A DNA stretch of 64,000 bases, taken from Pseudomonas oryzihabitans (GTDB lineage Bacteria > Pseudomonadota > Gammaproteobacteria > Pseudomonadales > Pseudomonadaceae). The notes beneath the pieces were generated by a model that saw only the letters and a program-made list of their open reading frames with translations, was not told the origin of the DNA and ran no database searches. The position numbers and the translations under genes were made by a program. Below, in pieces: positions 43,306-51,351 of the stretch. How positions within the stretch are numbered: the first letter of the stretch is position 1; each line of letters starts with the position of its first letter. The DNA lies in assembly GCF_007665395.1 (NCBI RefSeq), contig NZ_VDND01000015.1, positions 52,448 through 116,447 on the forward strand, in the 5' to 3' direction.

Positions 43306-43497
43306 TTACCTCGTTGCTTGATGAGTAGGTTGTGCAGCTTGGGCTGCTCTCATGTCGCTCAGAGGCGATTGCTCGAGGCTCTTGGCCTTCACATGATTCA
43401 ACGTCCCGCAGCGGGAGCATTTGATCTGGAGCTCGGTGAACTCACCCACGCGGGCGAGTAGTCGGTTGCACTGTCCACAACGGCAATCTTTCAACAT
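43306..43497 (-). CDS. Com-like zinc-finger regulator, 63 aa
   Basis: MLKDCRCGQCNRLLARVGEF then IKCSRCGTLNHVKA: four Cys in C-x-C/CxxC pairs binding one zinc, matching Com of phage Mu, which binds mom mRNA and activates its translation. No mom-like gene follows; the next gene, 6 bp away, is the alginate lyase. ATG 43497 is chosen over an upstream TTG by family start. Confidence 0.85.
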   Translation of the reverse strand: MLKDCRCGQCNRLLARVGEFTELQIKCSRCGTLNHVKAKSLEQSPLSDMRAAQAAQPTHQATR

Positions 43498-43645
43498 GGT
43501 CTGCAAAGCCTCGGTCTGCTAGGCTCCGCCACGCTCGCGCGAGCAGGGGGCCTTGGCTGGCTTGCAGGCATACTCTGCAGGTTAGTGTCCGCTGTCGGTG
43601 CTCGTAACACCGTCAGCGGTCGCTCTCTTTTTTCCTCCAGATACG
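43498..43645 (-). promoter_or_regulatory. Leader region of the com-alginate lyase unit
   Basis: About 150 bp without a confident gene, GC-rich with short dyads (CTCGCGCGAG). The promoter of the unit should lie here; no clear -10/-35 pair was recognised. Confidence 0.35.
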
Positions 43646-43675
43646 CAAAAGCCCCGAACATTGTCGGGGCTTTTG
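43646..43675. terminator. Terminator upstream of the com unit
   Basis: CAAAAGCCCCGA-ACATTG-TCGGGGCTTTTG is an almost perfect stem with A/T tracts on both sides. It separates the 62-aa gene from com. Confidence 0.85.
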
Positions 43676-43715
43676 TTTTTGAAGCCGATAAATCAATCGG
43701 TTGATACGACGAGCT

Positions 43716-43904
43716 TCAGTCCCTCTGCATCTCATTAGCGATCCACTCTTCAGTTGCCCGCGTGGTTTCGCACTGCAGTTGATAAAGAGTGCGCTCCGCC
43801 GCTTCGCACTCTGACCGCAGACGCTGGATAGGCCCCTGCTGCTGATGAACCTGCTTCAGAAGCTCTGTGACTCTTTCGTGCAGCCTTTCAGACTGATTGC
43901 TCAC
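43716..43904 (-). CDS. Small coiled-coil protein, 62 aa
   Basis: GTG start at 43904 with RBS CTGGAG. The product is a charged helix (HERVTELLKQVHQQQGPIQR). No motif recognised. It is bracketed by two terminators. Confidence 0.5.
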   Translation of the reverse strand: MSNQSERLHERVTELLKQVHQQQGPIQRLRSECEAAERTLYQLQCETTRATEEWIANEMQRD

Positions 43905-43920
43905 ACTCTGCTCCAGATAC

Positions 43921-43948
43921 GAAAAACCCCGGCGCGCTGGCCGGGGTC
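43921..43948 (-). terminator. Terminator-like hairpin after the early leftward operon
   Basis: On the minus strand ACCCCGGCC-AGCGC-GCCGGGGTTTTTC. It lies downstream of the 192-aa gene. Confidence 0.75.
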
Positions 43949-44019
43949 TTGGTCTTCTCCATCACGCTGACGGACGGAGTAGATGATGGTGGGAAATTTC
44001 GCTCATTCGATCACACTTG

Positions 44020-44598
44020 TCAAGCGACCTCGTTCAACAACCCCTCCCGCTCCAGTATCTCTGTGACGTGCACCTGTGCCTCGGCCAGCAGGCGCTCCAG
44101 CTGCTTGTGGATCTCTCGACGCCATCGGCTGCGCGTTGAGTCTGGCCGGGCCTCAAGGTCCCAGGTGTTCATGTCATACAGCTGATCTTCGAACATCAGC
44201 ACCTTGGTAGACCGCTTGACCTCTTTCCCGTCCTTGGTCTGCTGGAGACCTTTCATCTTCGGCACCGCCCAGGTTGCGGTCGCCTTCATCACGAACAACT
44301 TAGGCGCCGGAGAAGTTACACGGGGATGCAGCCGGCCTATCGCCTGAATGCGGTTGTAGTCATGACTGGAAAACTTTGCCAGCAGCACGTCCCAACATCC
44401 GCTGGATAGCTCGCGGTGCAGCAGCGCGTGCAGGCAGCAGTCGAAGTCGAACCGGTCACGGGCCGATAGCATGTCCGCGAAGCCACCCGAAGGCGCATTG
44501 GTCACGATCTTCTGCCAGCTCTGCTTGGCCGAGTTGTCGATGCTGTCTGCCGCCAGGGCGCGAACGATGGCCGCCCCTACTCGCTCATAAACGCTCAT
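44020..44598 (-). CDS. Hypothetical protein, 192 aa (late-regulator candidate by position)
   Basis: It begins MSVYERVGAAIVRALAADS and has a basic central part (VPKMKGLQQTKDGKEVKRST) and a helical C-terminus. It ends the leftward early operon where lambdoid phages carry the late antiterminator gene Q. No sequence motif confirms that. It overlaps the upstream gene by 4 nt. Confidence 0.6.
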   Translation of the reverse strand: MSVYERVGAAIVRALAADSIDNSAKQSWQKIVTNAPSGGFADMLSARDRFDFDCCLHALLHRELSSGCWDVLLAKFSSHDYNRIQAIGRLHPRVTSPAPKLFVMKATATWAVPKMKGLQQTKDGKEVKRSTKVLMFEDQLYDMNTWDLEARPDSTRSRWRREIHKQLERLLAEAQVHVTEILEREGLLNEVA

Positions 44599-44879
44599 GC
44601 CGCCCCCGGGCCGCTATTCAGACCGAAGATGTCGCGCAAGGCGTCCGTGGCGGCGGCGTTCTTCGAGTTGTCCTGCTGGAGCCAGGCCTTGGCGAACGCC
44701 TCGAAACCCAGCGGAGAGGGTGAGCCCATCCAACTAGCCACCAATCGAAGCAACTGGGTCATGGTCTCGAACCCCATCGCCTCATGCGGCAGGCGTTGAG
44801 CCAGCACCTGAAGCAGCTTGATCTCGGCTTGGGTCATGGACTTCTTGGGACGTGCGGCCGTAATGCTCGTAACGGTCAT
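44595..44879 (-). CDS. Hypothetical early protein, 94 aa
   Basis: ATG 44879 (MTVTSITAARPKKSMTQAEIKLL) is chosen; further upstream the same frame only shadows the next gene. Helical, no recognised domain. Part of the tightly packed early operon. Confidence 0.65.
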   Translation of the reverse strand: MTVTSITAARPKKSMTQAEIKLLQVLAQRLPHEAMGFETMTQLLRLVASWMGSPSPLGFEAFAKAWLQQDNSKNAAATDALRDIFGLNSGPGAA

Positions 44880-44881
44880 GG

Positions 44882-45190
44882 TCAATCTCCAGTGCGGTGC
44901 GAGGCGCCAGGCCCGCGGCGGTTGTTTTCGGAGTAGGTAGGGGTCTGCTTCCGCTGCAGGGTGGCGAGCTGCTGTTCCAGCGCCCGGATCTTTCGGCATA
45001 GGGTGAGGGTGACCTCCGGCTCCGGGATGGGCTCGGCGGTGGCCGCCAGCACCCAGCCGGCGCCGTCGCAGGCCGGGCAATCCATCTCGTAGCTGGTGCC
45101 GCGGTAGGTCCCGACGCCGTGACATGTCACGCAGCGCGAAATCGGCTGCACCCTCTTGGTCAGGTCGGGCCCGTGCTGCTTTCTGCTCAT
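44882..45190 (-). CDS. Small zinc-finger protein with DnaJ-type CxxCxGxG repeats, 102 aa
   Basis: Two CxxCxGxG motifs (CVTCHGVG at about 20-27 and CPACDGAG at about 38-45) would bind one zinc. A C-terminal coiled coil (LCRKIRALEQQLATLQRKQ) follows. Such finger proteins occur in replication regions of Pseudomonas phages. It overlaps dnaB by 4 nt. Confidence 0.7.
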   Translation of the reverse strand: MSRKQHGPDLTKRVQPISRCVTCHGVGTYRGTSYEMDCPACDGAGWVLAATAEPIPEPEVTLTLCRKIRALEQQLATLQRKQTPTYSENNRRGPGASHRTGD

Positions 45191-46557
45191 GCAGCACCTC
45201 GCCCGTAGTTACGGCCCTGGAACGGCCGGGAGGCCTCCACCTCCTCCATGGAGGACACAGCGAGCGGCTCGAACTTGCTGAAGCGGCCCAGGAATGCCGT
45301 TCGGACGGTGCCCGTCTCGATGTCGCGGCCCTTGCCGATGATGATTTCAGCGATGCCTAAGGCCTCGGTGTCCGGGTGATACACCTCGTCTCGATAGACG
45401 AACATGATCATGTCGGCGTCCTGCTCGATAGCGCCTGACTCGCGCAGGTCGGACGGCACCGGGCGCTTGTTCGGGCGCTTCTCGACGTCGCGACTCAACT
45501 GACTGAGGATGATCACCGGGCAGCCGAGCTCGCGCGCCATGAGCTTGCAGCCCCTGCTGATCGCACTGACCTGTTGCACCCGGTTGTCGGTGTTGCCGTC
45601 GTCATCCACAAGCTGCAGGTAGTCGATCACCACCAGGTCTAGGCCGCTCTGGCGCTTCTTCTTGCGTGCCTCGGCCCGGATGCGGCCCATAGTCAGGCAG
45701 GGGCGGTCGGTCATCTTGAGGCCCGAGTCCTTGATCTTGGCGCCAGCGGCGTTCATGCGCATTCCGTTCTCGCCAATGAAGCCGCGGCCAGCCTTGATGT
45801 CCTGCAGCGGCACCTTGCCCTCGGCAGCCAGGAAGCGGTCCATCAGCTGGCCGTTGCTCATCTCCAGGCTGACCACCAAGGCGACCTTGCGCTGCCGAAT
45901 GGCTACGTCTGCCGCGATGTTCATCGCCAAGGTGGTCTTGCCCATGGCTGGGCGGCCGGCGATGACGATCAGTTGCTCCGGGCGCAGGCCCTGCAGTAGC
46001 TCGTCCAGATCCGGGATACCAGTGCTCAGCCCCTCAAAGCCGCCTTGCAGCTCCTCGCGGCGTTCGAGTGTCGCCATGTGCTCGCTCAGCACGTCCCATG
46101 CGTCAACGATCACCTCGGACGTGGTGTCCGAATCGAGGCCAAGCACCTCAGCCTGAATCGCCGCCACCTTGTCCTCGGTCGGTGCGTTCTGGTGCGCCAG
46201 GTCGACAATGCGCTGGCTCAGGCCTAGAAGAGCCCGATCCATGGCGCGCTCCCGCACGATCCGGGCGTACTCCTTCGCATTGGAGGCGGCTGTGACGTTG
46301 TGGTGGAGCTGGCCAGTGAAGCCCAGCGCCAGCGTGCCATCGCTCAGCATCCCGATCTTGTCGGCCACGGTGAAGGCGTCCACCGGCTGGCCCTGGCTCT
46401 GCATCACCTGAATGGCGCGGAAGACCTCGGCGCAGTCGCGGTCGTAGAAGTCCGAGGCCTTCAGGTCGGCCATCAGCACGTCGATCAGCTCCGGCCGTTG
46501 CAGCATGGCGCCCAGGACGTTGTGCTCAGCCTCGAGGCTGAATAGCTCGCGGGTCAT
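45187..46557 (-). CDS. Replicative DNA helicase, DnaB family
   Basis: 456 aa hexameric 5'-3' helicase. N-terminal domain ELFSLEAEHNVLGAML, then the RecA-like domain with Walker A AGRPAMGKTTLAMN (about 207-220) and Walker B LDLVVIDYLQLV. Motif H4 around GAIEQDADMIMFVYRDEVY. With the loader and O-like gene it makes a full phage replication module. Confidence 0.95.
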   Translation of the reverse strand: MTRELFSLEAEHNVLGAMLQRPELIDVLMADLKASDFYDRDCAEVFRAIQVMQSQGQPVDAFTVADKIGMLSDGTLALGFTGQLHHNVTAASNAKEYARIVRERAMDRALLGLSQRIVDLAHQNAPTEDKVAAIQAEVLGLDSDTTSEVIVDAWDVLSEHMATLERREELQGGFEGLSTGIPDLDELLQGLRPEQLIVIAGRPAMGKTTLAMNIAADVAIRQRKVALVVSLEMSNGQLMDRFLAAEGKVPLQDIKAGRGFIGENGMRMNAAGAKIKDSGLKMTDRPCLTMGRIRAEARKKKRQSGLDLVVIDYLQLVDDDGNTDNRVQQVSAISRGCKLMARELGCPVIILSQLSRDVEKRPNKRPVPSDLRESGAIEQDADMIMFVYRDEVYHPDTEALGIAEIIIGKGRDIETGTVRTAFLGRFSKFEPLAVSSMEEVEASRPFQGRNYGRGAA

Positions 46558-47366
46558 GGGGCAGTCCTCCGCTCGGAGTTCCAGGTGAAGCCGATCAGCT
46601 CTCCTCCGCCCTGGCGCAGGCGGTCCATGGCGCGAGCGCCGATGTAATCCTGCATACCCTGGCGATCGAGGTTGCTGATGACGATGGTCGGTCGCACGCC
46701 CTGATAGCGACGGTCGATAACTTCGTGGAGCAGGGCTACCTCCCAGTCGCTACCCTTGCTGGCGCCCACTTCGTCCACCACCAGCAGGTCGAAGCCGGCC
46801 AGCTCGGCCAGGACGTTCTCCTCGGTGAAGGTCGCCGTGCGCGACATGGCCGCCTTAGCCGCCCGGAAGATCGACGATGCCGAAACGATAACGGCCTGGG
46901 CCCGGTGCCGACGGATCACCTGCTGCACGACGGCGCTTGCCAGGTGGGTCTTGCCGGTCCCGACGTTGCCCAGCATCAGCAAGCACTGGCCGGCCTGGTA
47001 GCGGGCAGGAAACTCGGCGGCGTAAGCCTGGCAGACGGACAGGGCGTGAGCCTGCTCCTTCGAGCGAGCCATGAAGCTGTCGAAGGTGCAGGCCTTGAAG
47101 CGCTCAGTGACGCCGCTGCGAATCAGCCGCTCGTTCACGAGAGTCCTCGCAGCCTCGGCCTGAGCGTTGGCGCGCTGGCCACTGGGCACGTCGGCCAGGT
47201 TCAAAGCTTGCCACTGACAGCGGCTGCAGCCCTTGGTCCGCGGGGCGCCGTCGAACTGCTCGACCTGCTGGTGGGCATAGCTGCCGTGGTCAGGGCAATG
47301 ACGCGAGTTGTGATCCACCTGGATGATGGCAGGGGCGCGGGTGAAGATAGGGGCGTGGCTTACCAT
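46554..47366 (-). CDS. DnaC-like helicase loader (AAA+ ATPase)
   Basis: 270 aa. N-terminal zinc-binding region (CPDHGSY ... GCSRCQW), then the ATPase with Walker A LGNVGTGKTHLA (about 131-142) and Walker B FDLLVVDEVGAS, sensor region VISNLDRQG. It loads the phage DnaB at the origin. Overlaps the dnaB gene and the initiator gene. Confidence 0.92.
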   Translation of the reverse strand: MVSHAPIFTRAPAIIQVDHNSRHCPDHGSYAHQQVEQFDGAPRTKGCSRCQWQALNLADVPSGQRANAQAEAARTLVNERLIRSGVTERFKACTFDSFMARSKEQAHALSVCQAYAAEFPARYQAGQCLLMLGNVGTGKTHLASAVVQQVIRRHRAQAVIVSASSIFRAAKAAMSRTATFTEENVLAELAGFDLLVVDEVGASKGSDWEVALLHEVIDRRYQGVRPTIVISNLDRQGMQDYIGARAMDRLRQGGGELIGFTWNSERRTAP

Positions 47367-48139
47367 TGGTTGCCCTCCCCGTACTGGTCAGCAGTGTGCT
47401 GGGGAAGATCGCCCAGGCCTGACCGGCGAGCGCCAGCGGCACCTTTGACCACCTCATCCAGCCAGCGCTCTCCGTTCAGCCAGGTTGCGCCGTTCGGGAT
47501 GTACCGGCCGTTCTCCTTGAGCCAGTCATGGCTGGCCATCTGGTTGCCCAGGGCGGTCATGATCCTGGCGAACAGGTCGGCGTTCGGCTTGAGCTTCGTC
47601 CAGGCCTTTAGGGCGTCCTTGCGCTGGACCTTCTTCGGGTACCGGCTCCAGAACTGGGAAAACTGCTCCACTGACTGATCTGCACCAGTCACCTCGGTGA
47701 CGGTAGTCGGTTCAATGGTGGTTCCCTGATGGTTCAATGACGGATTGGGTGCATGCTGTGCACCCCGCTCTGTCTTGGCGTGCACCCCGTTCTGCTCTGG
47801 CGTGCACCCCGTTTCGTCCTGACGTGCACCCCGTGCATGCTGTGCACCCCGTTCGAGGATCACTTCGTAGCAGACGGGCACTCGGTCCTTGCGATCAATA
47901 TAGGCGGCAGCCACCGCCTGGTTTCCCTTCGCGATCAGGCCGGCGCCTTCCAGATCGCGGAGGCGGTACTGGATAGTGCGAGGCGCCAGGCCGGTGTCGA
48001 GGCTGAGGGTGGAAATGGACGGGAAGGCTGCACGTCCGAATTTGTCGGCATAGTTAGCAAGGCACAGCAGGACGTGCCGCGCATGCGGCTCCGTTACGAT
48101 CTGCTGATCCATCGCCCAGGTCATCGCTTGAACGCTCAT
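47360..48139 (-). CDS. O-like replication initiator with N-terminal winged helix
   Basis: 259 aa. The N-terminal helix-turn-helix region (HVLLCLANYADKFGRAAFPS then STLSLDTGLAPRTIQYRLRDLEGAGLI) binds DNA. A low-complexity middle (ARGARQDETGCTPEQNGVHA) corresponds to DNA iterons. The C-terminal part (FWSRYPKKVQRKDALKAW then NGATWLNGERWLDE) is shared with phage replication proteins. The origin is inside the gene, as in lambda O. Confidence 0.85.
   Translation of the reverse strand: MSVQAMTWAMDQQIVTEPHARHVLLCLANYADKFGRAAFPSISTLSLDTGLAPRTIQYRLRDLEGAGLIAKGNQAVAAAYIDRKDRVPVCYEVILERGAQHARGARQDETGCTPEQNGVHAKTERGAQHAPNPSLNHQGTTIEPTTVTEVTGADQSVEQFSQFWSRYPKKVQRKDALKAWTKLKPNADLFARIMTALGNQMASHDWLKENGRYIPNGATWLNGERWLDEVVKGAAGARRSGLGDLPQHTADQYGEGNQW
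47758..47851. repeat. Iteron array, putative phage replication origin
   Basis: GTGCACCCCG occurs at 47758, 47780, 47802, 47824 (exactly 22 bp apart) and 47842 (18 bp). It lies in the middle of the O-like initiator gene. The flanks repeat GTGCATGC. Spacing of two helical turns fits initiator binding. Confidence 0.8.
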
Positions 48140-48429
48140 ACGGCACGCTCCAGCGCCCGCACAGCGCGGCCCATCCGGGCTTTAGCATTCTTCAGCACAT
48201 CGCGAGCCTTCAGGCGCCGGCGGTGGGCCTTAGCGGTGAAGCGGATCACGCCCTCCCATTCCTCCTTTTCCGGATCGATGCTCCCTTCCGGACGCCCGTA
48301 GGCGTCGAAGTAGGTGTCGTACATGCTGCGCAGCTCGCCCCGGGCCGCCCGATAGGCGTTCTCGGCATGGACGACATCGATGGCGGACTGGGCAACGCGG
48401 GCGATCAGGTCTTGCTTGGATGCGGTCAT
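48136..48429 (-). CDS. Hypothetical early protein, 97 aa
   Basis: Helical, basic protein (MTASKQDLIARVAQSAIDVV; KAHRRRLKARDVLKNAKARM near the C-terminus). It overlaps both neighbours by 4 nt in the early operon. No family recognised. Confidence 0.65.
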   Translation of the reverse strand: MTASKQDLIARVAQSAIDVVHAENAYRAARGELRSMYDTYFDAYGRPEGSIDPEKEEWEGVIRFTAKAHRRRLKARDVLKNAKARMGRAVRALERAV

Positions 48430-49208
48430 ACGGCCCCCTTGAGCCGCAGTTGGAAGCGGCCCTGGATGTCTGGGTGTTCGGCTTGGGTAGGGGTGACCAT
48501 CTGGCAGCCAGCGACGAAGCGCTTGAAGGCCATGGTGACGCTGGTCTTCGCCCAGATCTGGTACTGCGAGCCCTTAGCGTCTTCGTGGCCGTTGCGGACC
48601 ATTCCCGCCGGGTGCGGCTGGTGCATCCAGTTCTTCAGGACGAAATCAACCACCGGACCGGAAAGGCCATAGCGCTTGCTCATCTCCGCCTTGACGCCAG
48701 TAAGCGATAGGCAGTTCTGCGGGCAATGGTCCCAAACGTGGGAGTGGCTCAGATCCTCAATAAGCCGAGCATGGTCGGCCTGGATGCCTTGCACCCGCTC
48801 AATCTCCACCTGATGGGCAGCCTGCTGGCGCTCAATGGCAACCAGTTGGTTTGCGCTGGCAGCAATCAGCTCGGCCTGGGTCATCGGCCTGGAATAGCTA
48901 CCTGTCTTCCGGATGCTGGGCAGTACATCGTGTGTCACCCAGCGTTTGAAGGTCTTGGCCTCTGGCTTCGTGCTGCCGATGACGGCGGCATAAAGACCAG
49001 GCTCGTTGATTGTGGTAACGCCTCGGGGTCCAAAACCGCCGATTTGGCGGTTTTGCTTCTCATCGTCGTCGAGCCGGGTCGTCATCTTGTTGGAATCGGA
49101 GTAGCCCAGGATCTCAGCCACCTCCATAGCGATGAACCAGGGCTCACCATGCTCGTCAACGATGACGCGCACCTGGCGACCGTTGAAGTCAAAGGGGGTC
49201 ATGTTCAT
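48426..49208 (-). CDS. Phage antirepressor with Bro-N domain
   Basis: 260 aa. Bro-N domain (about 1-105): FDFNGRQVRVIVDEHGEPWF, AMEVAEILGYSDSNKMTTRLDDDEK, VTTINEPGLYAAVIGSTKPEA, WVTHDVLPSIRKTGSY. A coiled linker and a C-terminal domain follow (about 150-260; LSLTGVKAEMSKRYGLSG). Such proteins inactivate CI-type repressors or act as early regulators. ATG 49208 overlaps the upstream stop. Confidence 0.9.
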   Translation of the reverse strand: MNMTPFDFNGRQVRVIVDEHGEPWFIAMEVAEILGYSDSNKMTTRLDDDEKQNRQIGGFGPRGVTTINEPGLYAAVIGSTKPEAKTFKRWVTHDVLPSIRKTGSYSRPMTQAELIAASANQLVAIERQQAAHQVEIERVQGIQADHARLIEDLSHSHVWDHCPQNCLSLTGVKAEMSKRYGLSGPVVDFVLKNWMHQPHPAGMVRNGHEDAKGSQYQIWAKTSVTMAFKRFVAGCQMVTPTQAEHPDIQGRFQLRLKGAV

Positions 49209-49432
49209 GCCGGCGCACTCCCGTTCAGCTTCTCGCCTGCCTCAATGCCCGACTCAGCAATCTGCAGGATCAGGTCACCAGGAACGCCCTGCATGTGCAG
49301 CTCGGCGGCGAGGTGGAAGAAGAGGCCCGATACGATTTGAACTGGCGCCGCACCGGTTTTAGTAAAGTGCTGCTGGATTGCGGGAGTGACCTTCTCATCG
49401 AATAGGCCGGCGAAGTCCTGGAAGGTGCTCAT
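49205..49432 (-). CDS. Hypothetical early protein, 75 aa
   Basis: Helical (MSTFQDFAGLFDEKVTPAIQQ). Overlaps neighbours by 4 nt; unknown function. Confidence 0.65.
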   Translation of the reverse strand: MSTFQDFAGLFDEKVTPAIQQHFTKTGAAPVQIVSGLFFHLAAELHMQGVPGDLILQIAESGIEAGEKLNGSAPA

Positions 49433-49719
49433 GCTGCACCTCCGGTCTCATCCAGGGCCTGAGATGCGTCCCAGCAGACAGCCTCTGCCGATCCCACGGC
49501 ATGGCTGATCATCACCAGGCGGCTGAAGAGAGCGCCGTTGGTGATGTTGTCGGCCATGAGTACCGCCAGGTCGCGGTGGGCTGCGTTGAGAAGCTCTGCG
49601 GCAGCCGTGAGGGAGGCCCCAGCCGGGGCGCCGAAGGACGTGACAAAAAGACTGGTCCTACCGTTGACCCCGTCGTCGCCAATGTCGAGATGCGTGCCGT
49701 TACCCATCAGGCGCTTCAT
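49429..49719 (-). CDS. Hypothetical early protein (DUF3077-like), 96 aa
   Basis: The C-terminal part, SFGAPAGASLTAAAELLNAAHRDLA, resembles the DUF3077 pattern of small Pseudomonas phage proteins. ATG 49719 overlaps the upstream gene end. Function unknown. Confidence 0.6.
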   Translation of the reverse strand: MKRLMGNGTHLDIGDDGVNGRTSLFVTSFGAPAGASLTAAAELLNAAHRDLAVLMADNITNGALFSRLVMISHAVGSAEAVCWDASQALDETGGAA

Positions 49720-50024
49720 TTCACACCTTCCGCGCGATCGATTGCACGTCGGCAAGAGGTCTGCATAGCGGCTGCCGTCTCGATTAGGAAACCCAAAGCC
49801 TCGACTTCGCAGCTGGTTGCGTTGCGCCCTTCCTCGTTATCGTCATCGGCAATCCGGCGGAGCAGTTGGAAGGCGCCATTCAAAGCGCCCTCGACGCGGG
49901 CCATGACCTCCGAGACGGGAATGTTTTCCATCACGCACAGGGCCGCGTGGCCGCTGGGAATATCCATAAAAGACACGCTGACGGTTTCAAGTTGCGGAGC
50001 GGTGTTGCTGGTGGTATTTTTCAT
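49716..50024 (-). CDS. Hypothetical early protein (DUF3077-like), 102 aa
   Basis: The segment CVMENIPVSEVMARVEGALNGAFQLL is similar in shape to that in the next gene's product, so the two may be distant paralogues. A leftward transcript from the cro promoter would include it. Confidence 0.6.
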   Translation of the reverse strand: MKNTTSNTAPQLETVSVSFMDIPSGHAALCVMENIPVSEVMARVEGALNGAFQLLRRIADDDNEEGRNATSCEVEALGFLIETAAAMQTSCRRAIDRAEGVK

Positions 50025-50080
50025 GACGTCCCTTCTCTGGACATGAGTTACCCCTGCGAACTGCTCTAACAGTTCGTTTC

Positions 50081-50104
50081 GAAGCCCGCCTGCAAGCGGG
50101 CTTT
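50081..50104. terminator. Hairpin between cro and the early leftward genes
   Basis: AAGCCCGC-CTGCAA-GCGGGCTT; nearby 50058-50075 is GAACTG-CTCTAA-CAGTTC. It could be a terminator subject to early antitermination. Confidence 0.55.
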
Positions 50105-50154
50105 GTGCTGTCTGCGGGGTAGAAAACAGACGGCACAGTCTTCAGCTATAGCGG

Positions 50155-50475
50155 CTAGGGAGGGCTGGTCATTGCCACACCTGCCTTAGCACTGGATGCC
50201 CGTACAGACCCATCGGGCCCAGATGTCAATCCGCTATGTTCGGAGCAGAATTTCTCCATCGGCTTGAGCTGTGCTGCCTTTGCTAAGGCAGGGCACAGCT
50301 CAGTGGCCAGGACTTCGCCGCCGGTCAACTGCTGCGCCAGCAAAGCGCGAGACGCGGACATGCCGATAGCGCCGCTAGCCCACTGCGAAACTGCGGACTG
50401 CGTTACTCCCATGGCGGCTGCTGTGCGCGACTGCCCACCAAAGAAGTCGATGAGCCGCTTGACGTGAATGACCAC
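50155..50475 (-). CDS. Cro-like repressor, 106 aa
   Basis: HTH of the Cro/YdaS kind: VKRLIDFFGGQSRTAAAMGVTQSAVSQWASG. GTG start at 50475 with RBS GGAGG. Divergent from cI, with the operators between. The C-terminal tail (about 70-106) is low-complexity and longer than typical Cro. Confidence 0.85.
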   Translation of the reverse strand: MVIHVKRLIDFFGGQSRTAAAMGVTQSAVSQWASGAIGMSASRALLAQQLTGGEVLATELCPALAKAAQLKPMEKFCSEHSGLTSGPDGSVRASSAKAGVAMTSPP

Positions 50476-50488
50476 GGCGAACCTCCGA

Positions 50489-50549
50489 ATAAGTCAACTT
50501 ATAGGATAAGAGAAGTTTAATTATTTGCAAGCCCCATAAGTCGACTTAT
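50489..50549. promoter_or_regulatory. Palindromic operators between cro and cI
   Basis: ATAAGTCAACTTAT (50489-50502) and ATAAGTCGACTTAT (50536-50549) share ATAAGTNNACTTAT and lie in the cro/cI divergent promoter region. They are probably bound by CI and Cro. Confidence 0.85.
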
Positions 50550-50561
50550 AGGATTGATTCC

Positions 50562-51221
50562 ATGGAACTCAAAGATCGCGTCAAGGCGTCGCGTAAGAAG
50601 GCTGGCCTCACACAGAAGGCTCTGGCTGAGCGGCTCAAGGTGTCCCAGGTAGCAATCAGCCAGCTGGAAAGCGGCATTGCTCGGACGAGCACGCATCTAT
50701 TGAAAATCGCCCTGATCTGCAAGGTGAATCCGGTTTGGCTTGCGGAGGGCCGGGGCGAAATGAACATGGCCCTGCAGCAGGATCACGTCGAGCAAGTCGA
50801 CCTGCAGGCGCCTCAATGGAGGAACGTACCGATCGTGGGAACCGCTCAACTCGGACCCGAGGGGTACTGGCTATCCCTCGGCCCAGGCGACGGCTATGTC
50901 TTCGTCCCGACCAATGATCCAGAGGCCTACGCCATCCGCCTGCGCGGTGACTCCATGGCGCCGGCGATTCGCAGCGGCTGGGTGGCCGTGTGCGGACCAG
51001 GCAGCGAGCCGGCCGCCGGCGAGTACGTCCACATCCGGCTCAAGAGCGAGTACGACGATGGCGAGAGCATGGTGAAGGAGTTCTTGTACTGCACCGATGA
51101 CGCCGTGCACGTCTCCTCAGTCAACTCGGCCTACGGCCGGAAGGCGCTCACCTGGGAACAGATCGAGATCATCCACGCGGTGACCATGCTGGTACCGCCA
51201 AGCCAGGTCAGGGCCTACTGA
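50562..51221 (+). CDS. CI-type prophage repressor with S24 peptidase domain
   Basis: 219 aa. N-terminal HTH (LKDRVKASRKKAGLTQKALA, then VSQVAISQLESG). The C-terminal LexA/CI-like S24 domain has the catalytic Ser in RLRGDSMAPAI and Lys in ESMVKEFLY. The usual cleavage Ala-Gly is not evident; the corresponding place reads VGTAQLGPEGYW. Maintains lysogeny. Confidence 0.92.
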   Translation: MELKDRVKASRKKAGLTQKALAERLKVSQVAISQLESGIARTSTHLLKIALICKVNPVWLAEGRGEMNMALQQDHVEQVDLQAPQWRNVPIVGTAQLGPEGYWLSLGPGDGYVFVPTNDPEAYAIRLRGDSMAPAIRSGWVAVCGPGSEPAAGEYVHIRLKSEYDDGESMVKEFLYCTDDAVHVSSVNSAYGRKALTWEQIEIIHAVTMLVPPSQVRAY

Positions 51222-51228
51222 TCGCAGC

Positions 51229-51253
51229 AAGCCCGCCACCTCACGGGCTTTTT
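51229..51253 (+). terminator. Terminator after cI
   Basis: AAGCCCG-CCACCTCA-CGGGCTTTTTT hairpin nine bases after the cI stop. Confidence 0.85.
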
Positions 51254-51309
51254 TGTGCCTAGTTCTTTTGTGCTACCCGTCTCGCCTTGCGAATGCTGCC
51301 TTGCTGCAC

Positions 51310-51329
51310 TACTGTACATTTAAACAGTA
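51310..51329 (+). promoter_or_regulatory. LexA (SOS) box upstream of the DUF1654 gene
   Basis: TACTGTACATTTAAACAGTA: CTG-N10-CAG (51312-51327) with flanking TA, a near-perfect LexA site, 23 bp before the start codon. Confidence 0.85.
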
Positions 51330-51351
51330 TCACAGTAAGGAGGTATCCCTC

